From assembly GCA_026770615.1 (NCBI GenBank), contig MU631312.1:175864-186120 (forward strand): a DNA stretch of 10,257 nt. The letters run 5' to 3'. This DNA comes from Pavlovales sp. CCMP2436. Lineage: Eukaryota > Haptophyta > Pavlovophyceae > Pavlovales. The notes beneath the pieces are model-generated. The model worked only from the letters and a program-made list of their open reading frames with translations, made no database searches and was not told the origin of the DNA. Below, piece by piece: positions 6,538 through 10,257 of the stretch (positions within the stretch are counted from its first letter, which is position 1; every line of letters starts with the position of its first letter). Both the position numbers and the translations under genes were made by a program.

Positions 6538-6766
6538 CGAATTTTTTTTGGCTCGGCACGTCACCGTCGTGCAATAACTAACCAGCGCGGTATTTCCCAA
6601 AATCTCAACTTAATGTCATTTTCCAAAATTAAATAAAAGTATTTAATTGAAGGTCTTAGGGTCGACTTATAAATGAAAAAATTATTGGTGCGTTGAGTTC
6701 CTCTCGACGGCGCCGACCGGTGCGGCAGCTAACTCAAAACAGGCTCACCCCACAAAACAAGCGAAT
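6538..6766. other. AT-rich spacer between the element and the transporter gene
   Basis: No gene is seen. It contains AT-rich runs (about 6600-6690), a TATA-like TTATAAAT at 6667-6674, and a GC-rich patch at 6710-6730. It lies downstream of the minus-strand transporter and may hold its 3' end signals. Confidence 0.4.
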
Positions 6767-7159
6767 TTAACTTAGCGCCGCCACATATAGCGTTGTGCTT
6801 TTAATAAATTGGGCGCGAGCCGCGACGGATGAGTACGGACGAGCAGATTCAAACGGGGCTGACCAAACGTACACATGCTGCCGTTTCTCGTGCTCGCGCT
6901 CGTCATCGCAGCTCAGCCCACGGTGGGCCGCGTGAGCCTGTACTACGTCAGCTGCGCGCTCCTCGCGCGCGGCTTGCTCCTCGTCAAGCGGGCGCGCGTA
7001 CTTGTCTGTTGGCGGCGCGTCCACGCTGCCGACCCCGCTGCTGGCCGCGCATGCCCGGATGGCCGCGCTGGCTCCGCATGCCCGGATAGCCGCACGACCC
7101 GCACTCTCCTCGCGCGCGTCATAATCCTCGCGCGACCGGCAGCTCAGCGAGTGAGGAGC
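6767..7159 (-). CDS. Probable extra C-terminal exon of the transporter gene
   Basis: On the minus strand a candidate acceptor TTCGCAG precedes 130 open codons and a TAA at 6769-6767. The sequence looks coding: SREDYDAREESAG, then two 9-residue repeats (AIRACGASA and AIRACAASS), then KYARPLDEEQAAREERAADV, ending LYVAALS. The frame is closed upstream by TGA near 7194, so it needs a splice. A phase-0 donor (GTGCCG, exon ending 7372) would join it to the transporter after GEAEN and remove a 212-bp intron. This replaces a Pro/Arg-rich run-through tail by a charged, soluble tail such as SLC44 proteins often carry. Other acceptors (for example CGCAG at about 7190, with donor GTAGTG) also keep a frame. 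It could instead be a separate small gene. Confidence 0.42.
   Translation of the reverse strand, partial: APHSLSCRSREDYDAREESAGRAAIRACGASAAIRACAASSGVGSVDAPPTDKYARPLDEEQAAREERAADVVQAHAAHRGLSCDDEREHEKRQHVYVWSAPFESARPYSSVAARAQFIKSTTLYVAALS
7049..7093. repeat. 27-bp tandem repeat, nearly two copies
   Basis: GCATGCCCGGAT(G/A)GCCGC starts at 7049 and again at 7076. On the minus strand it encodes the near-duplicate nonapeptides AIRACGASA and AIRACAASS. The exact 27-bp period keeps the frame, which supports coding. Confidence 0.75.
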
Positions 7160-9303
7160 CTGCGAACCTGGCTGGCCCTGGCGGGGACCCGCGCCTGCGC
7201 GTCACCCGATCCGTCCTGCGTGTCAACCCTCGTGACGCCACTACCGTGCGTGCACTCTCGGGGGGGCACCAAAGCCTCCGCGATCCGCACGAGCGCGCAA
7301 CCGTTCTGGTTGGGCTGGGGCGCCGGCGAGCGGCCGCTCCTCGGCCTCATGAGTGACCTGCCGTGCGGCACGTTCTCGGCCTCTCCAAGCGCGCGTGTGA
7401 GCGGCGGTGGCGCGTGCCGAAGCTCAGGCGGGTTGTGCGCCGAGTCCATGGCGAGAGCGGCCGCGAGGCCGCGTACCGCCGCGCCGAGCACTGCGCTGAA
7501 CGGGAGCGCGAGTGCGTAGGCGAGCACCATCGCCCAACCCGCAGGCCCGAGGAGTGCGAGCGCCGCAGATGTCGACGGCGGCGCCGCGCCGACGGTCAAT
7601 GCTAGTGCCAGCGCGGTTACTGCGCCGGCATTTGCGGCCGCGGCGATCGGCGAAAGCGTGAGCAGGCCGAGTGCGCGCGCCTGCGCGGCGGCAAGCGCTC
7701 GCGGCGCGGCAGCGCGCTCGGCGTGCGAGAGGCGCGCGGCCTGGGCGAACGGTGCATTAAGGCAGACGGCGTGCGCGAGCGCGTCGGCGGAGAGGGCGGC
7801 CGACCACTCGGCCATCGTCAACGGGGGGGCCGGGGGGCTGCGCCCCGATGATGCTATGGTGCGTGCATCACTCGAGTCGCCGCGCCCCGGCCGCAGCCGC
7901 GCGCAGAGGCGGAGCAGCGCGCCGGCAAGGCACAGTGGCGGGAGTAGGAGCCCAGCGAGCACACACGTTCCGGCGTGATAACGGCAGACGCGGAGCATGG
8001 CAGTCGGCGCAGACAGCGGCGGGCTTGGCGCCCAGCGGCGCAGCGCGGCGGCTACAAGCGCGCCGTGGGCTGATTCCTCGTCGGCGTCGGAGTCGCTGCC
8101 GCTGCCTACCTCCTCCCCGTTCTCCGTGGCATGGCGGCGGCGCGGCAGGTCGAAGGCGCGGGGCAGCCCACGCACCGCCTGCGCGCCCATGCCGCGCAGC
8201 GCCTCGTCGCCCTCTGCGCCGTCCGCCGCCGCCACGTAGGGCGCGCCGTGCTCGGCGGTGCGCGCGCGCGCTGTGGCGACGGCGGCAGCACGCGCGGCGA
8301 CGGCGCGCACGTCGCCGGCACCGCCGCCGTGTGCGAAAAAATGGTCGCAGGCGACGGCGGCGGCGGCGAGAACGTGGACGGCGGTGCTCACCGAGACCGC
8401 GCAGAATCCCACGAACACGTGCACGGGGAGCATCGCGGCGGCTAGTGGCCAGGGGATAGCCGCGGAGGCGGGCAGCGGGTAGCCCTGCTCGGAGAGCGTG
8501 ACCGAGGTTGCCGAGGCGAGGTAGGCAAGCGCTACAGTCACATGGAGGGAGAGGTGCGAAAAAGGAAAGGATTTTTAGTTAGGACGTCCGTCCCCGGAAA
8601 ACGGTCTCCCGGACGTGAGCCCAGGACCTTCTCCGAGCACACAGATACTCCCCCCCCCTCCCCCCCCGCCGCCCCCCCCCCTGAGCCTGGACACTCAGAG
8701 AGCCCATTTACACGGGGCAGAGGCTCAAATCAGAGTTTCGGTACGCACCGTATAGCCACCACGCCAGCACGCCACCCGTGCAAACGGACGCAGCTACCGC
8801 AAGCGCGCCTAGGTCGGCTGAGCGGAGCAGCGCGGCGCCGAGCGCGCCTAGTAGCGGGTTCGGCAATGACAGGAGCGGGTTGCGCGGCTTGGCAGCCTTC
8901 GCCTTCTTGTTAGGTGTGGCAGCTTGCGCGGCCACTCCGCCGCTGCCGCCATTGGGCGACGCGGCCTCCCCGGGCTGCGCTGTCTGCCTCGCACGGCTCG
9001 CGAGGGCAGAGCGCACCCCCCTAGCCAAAGCGAGCAGCGACCCAACCCCGGCGATGGCGCAGAGCGCGTACGCGCCAGCGCGCATCCCTGCGCTCTCGCG
9101 TGCCGCCTGCGCGTTCGCCGTGACCTAAATTAAAGATAGTTCATATATAAAAATATACACAATATCGTGTAGTACAGCAGAATAGAATAAAAATTAGCAA
9201 TTTAGTATACCTCCGCCGAATCGGCTTCGAGTGAGAGTGCGCGCATCCACAGCGCGCCGGCGAGCGTGGCAGCTGCAGGGCGGGGCGGGGGGGGGGTAAG
9301 CTT

Positions 9304-9344
<41 letters not shown>

Positions 9345-10257
9345 AGGTTGGGGGGGGGGGGGGGGGGGGGGGTTGGAGGTTGGGCGCTTACTGAAGGGCG
9401 GAGTCGAAGGTATACATCTAAGATCAGCAAGAGGGCGTTCTTAAATTATATCTGTCATGTCAGAATGCCTTCGGGCTACAAGTCGGGGGTCGTAAAAAGA
9501 ACGATTATGTATCGGTGTCTCCGTCATAGCAGCAGACAGTGGGCAGCAAACAATGCGCAGCCGAGATTGAGCCGACCAAAACGGCAAAAACACGAGTTGG
9601 GAGCTGAGTCGCACGCCGTACCAGCCACACGGCCAAAAGAGATAGAGGGTCGGAAAGAGTCGTACCTGCGCCAAGCGCGCACAGCGCCACCCCTACGACG
9701 GCGAAGTCTGGCCTCAGCGCCACGAAGACGCACAGCGTCACGCCCAGCACCGCGCCGCCGGCGGCGCACGGCACAACGATATCAAGCGAATTTCCGACAG
9801 CTGCGAGTGAATTCCCAAGAGAGAGCATCGCCATGGCGCCGTTACCCGCCGAGCTCGTGGCAAAGCCGGGCGCGGGAGGCAGCGAGGCTCGGATTGCGCT
9901 GAGTCCGGAGTCGGAGGGGAACCACTCTGCAGGCGACGTGGTGAGCTGCTCGCTCGCCTCCTGTTATTCGTATTATCACTACTATTACTGTCATTACTAT
10001 TAATATTACTACCACTACTATAATCACTATTGCTGTTACTATTACTTATACGTCTACTACTTCTACTTCTACTACCACTACTACCACTACTACTACTACT
10101 ATTATCACCACCACAACTACTGCTTCTATAAACACGCACCGTCACGGCATCCGCGTGGCCTGCGCGCAGCAAGGCGGAAGAGACGCTCGGAAGGGGCGCG
10201 CAGAAACCGCCCACTGGCGCTTTTGAGTTTTTTTTTTTTTTTTTCGGGTAAGAGGGG
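7144..10257 (-). CDS. Choline-transporter-like (SLC44/CTL) multi-pass membrane protein, 5' end outside window
   Basis: Spliced minus-strand CDS: exons >10257-10140, 9960-9666, 9272-9211, 9124-8749 and 8531-7144. All four introns are GT-AG and the phases agree (0, 1, 0, 1), giving 745 visible residues with no internal stop. Family evidence, numbered from the first visible residue: a Cys-x-Pro near residue 19 (GGFCAPLP); several hydrophobic spans (about 100-160, 175-190, 255-300, 310-345); RYHAGTCVLAGLL at 467-479, which matches the SLC44 hallmark RYHLGT; SADALAHAVCLNAPFAQAAR at 531-550, in the place of the family's conserved NCFCxSAKDA-like region; then two membrane spans and ALAMDSAHNP near 642-650. 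SLC44 proteins move choline (and in some cases ethanolamine) across plasma or organelle membranes; the substrate is inferred from the family. Odd features: about 115 residues (350-466) between VACDHFF and RYH, including a DSDADEES stretch, where animal members have about 20; and an A17 run in the first visible exon. The 3' end is uncertain: the simple reading stops at 7144, but a final splice to 7159-6767 is plausible. Confidence 0.85.
8532..8748 (-). other. Intron 4 (last certain) of the transporter gene
   Basis: The donor is GTGCGT and the acceptor is CTGTAG, 217 bp, phase 1, restoring an Ala codon between WWLY and LAYLAS. The minus strand carries G runs (plus-strand C runs at 8650-8680) and a pyrimidine-rich TTTCCTTTTTCGCACC tract before the acceptor. 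A 7-bp inverted repeat (ACGTCCG 8584-8590, CGGACGT 8610-8616) lies inside. Confidence 0.85.
9125..9210 (-). other. Intron 3 of the transporter gene, AT-rich
   Basis: 86 bp with donor GTATAC and acceptor AATTTAG, phase 0, joining SLEADSAE to VTANAQAA. It is strongly AT-rich (TATATA tracts), in contrast to the GC-rich exons on either side. Confidence 0.85.
9273..9665 (-). other. Intron 2 of the transporter gene with very long C runs
   Basis: 393 bp with donor GTACGA and acceptor CCTGCAG, phase 1, restoring an Ala codon. On the minus strand the last quarter is almost pure C: 38 bases (9306-9343 as G on +) and 23 bases (9350-9372), ending near the acceptor as an extreme polypyrimidine tract. Confidence 0.85.
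9306..9372. repeat. Poly-G tract (G38, six-base break, G23)
   Basis: G at 9306-9343 and 9350-9372, separated by TAGGTT. The exact lengths may be inaccurate because homopolymers this long are hard to sequence. It could form G-quadruplexes. Confidence 0.9.
9961..10139 (-). other. Intron 1 (within window) of the transporter gene, trinucleotide-repeat-like
   Basis: 179 bp with donor GTGCGT and acceptor AATAACAG, phase 0, joining GHADAVT to EASEQLT. Most of it is degenerate ACT/ATT triplets on + (AGT/AAT on -), so it stays open as Ser/Asn-rich codons on the minus strand if not removed. Confidence 0.75.
9966..10120. repeat. Degenerate ACT/ATT trinucleotide tract
   Basis: Nearly every triplet is ACT, ATT, CAC or ACC with a three-base period, for example ACTACTACTACTATTATC near 10088-10106. 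It is an imperfect microsatellite lying wholly within an intron. Confidence 0.85.

Noticed and set aside
7848..8459. 203-codon + strand Arg-rich ORF, and other + frames over 7363-8482
   Set aside because: These are antisense shadows of the transporter exon, which carries clear family motifs.
9194..9430. Minus-strand proline-rich ORF
   Set aside because: The prolines come only from the poly-C tract inside an intron.
1..10257. CRISPR array, prophage, bacterial operon or biosynthetic cluster
   Set aside because: There are no regularly spaced repeats, ribosome binding sites or co-directional gene runs, and both recognised genes carry spliceosomal introns.

Overview
This is a nuclear eukaryotic window, not bacterial. 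Two genes only make sense once GT-AG introns are removed; with introns removed, reading frames and codon phases join exactly across seven junctions. The mix of very GC-rich coding sequence (many G/C third positions), AT-rich spacers, short introns (about 86-393 bp) and long C runs just upstream of several splice acceptors suggests a GC-rich microalga. A haptophyte or similar unicellular alga is my guess, at low confidence, because no lineage-diagnostic gene is present.

Left end (27-1312, + strand): the last four exons of an FkbM-type SAM-dependent methyltransferase; its 5' end lies outside the window. Then 1313-1923 is non-coding, with an AT-rich pocket holding a 14-bp perfect palindrome and a TATA-like box. 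A short possible terminal exon of an unidentified minus-strand gene (1924-1995) follows, then AT-rich spacer with a 34-bp imperfect palindrome (2355-2388).

Middle (2576-5649): ordinary-looking but unrecognised ORFs. These are a 149-aa protein with a poly-aspartate tail (+), a minus-strand ORF interrupted by a frameshift (3247-3610), a helical-looking + strand ORF with an apparent frame break at its 5' end (4093-4473), a small possibly secreted protein (-, 4594-4914), and a 68-aa ORF (+, 5443-5649). The breaks suggest that some of these are decayed copies or contain sequence errors.

Spacer (5656-6766): AT-rich and gene-free, carrying a 648-bp element with 48-bp terminal inverted repeats (one mismatch), which looks like a MITE or other non-autonomous DNA transposon.

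Right end (about 6767-10257, - strand): a choline-transporter-like (SLC44/CTL) multi-pass membrane protein, reconstructed from five phase-compatible exons and open at its 5' end at the window edge. It has a long insertion in a loop that is short in animal members, and a probable extra C-terminal exon. Its introns contain a trinucleotide-rich tract and very long C runs (38 and 23 bases). The two recognisable genes are at opposite ends and face inward, and nothing suggests that they work together. I found no operon, CRISPR array, rRNA or tRNA, and no convincing new defence or metabolic system.
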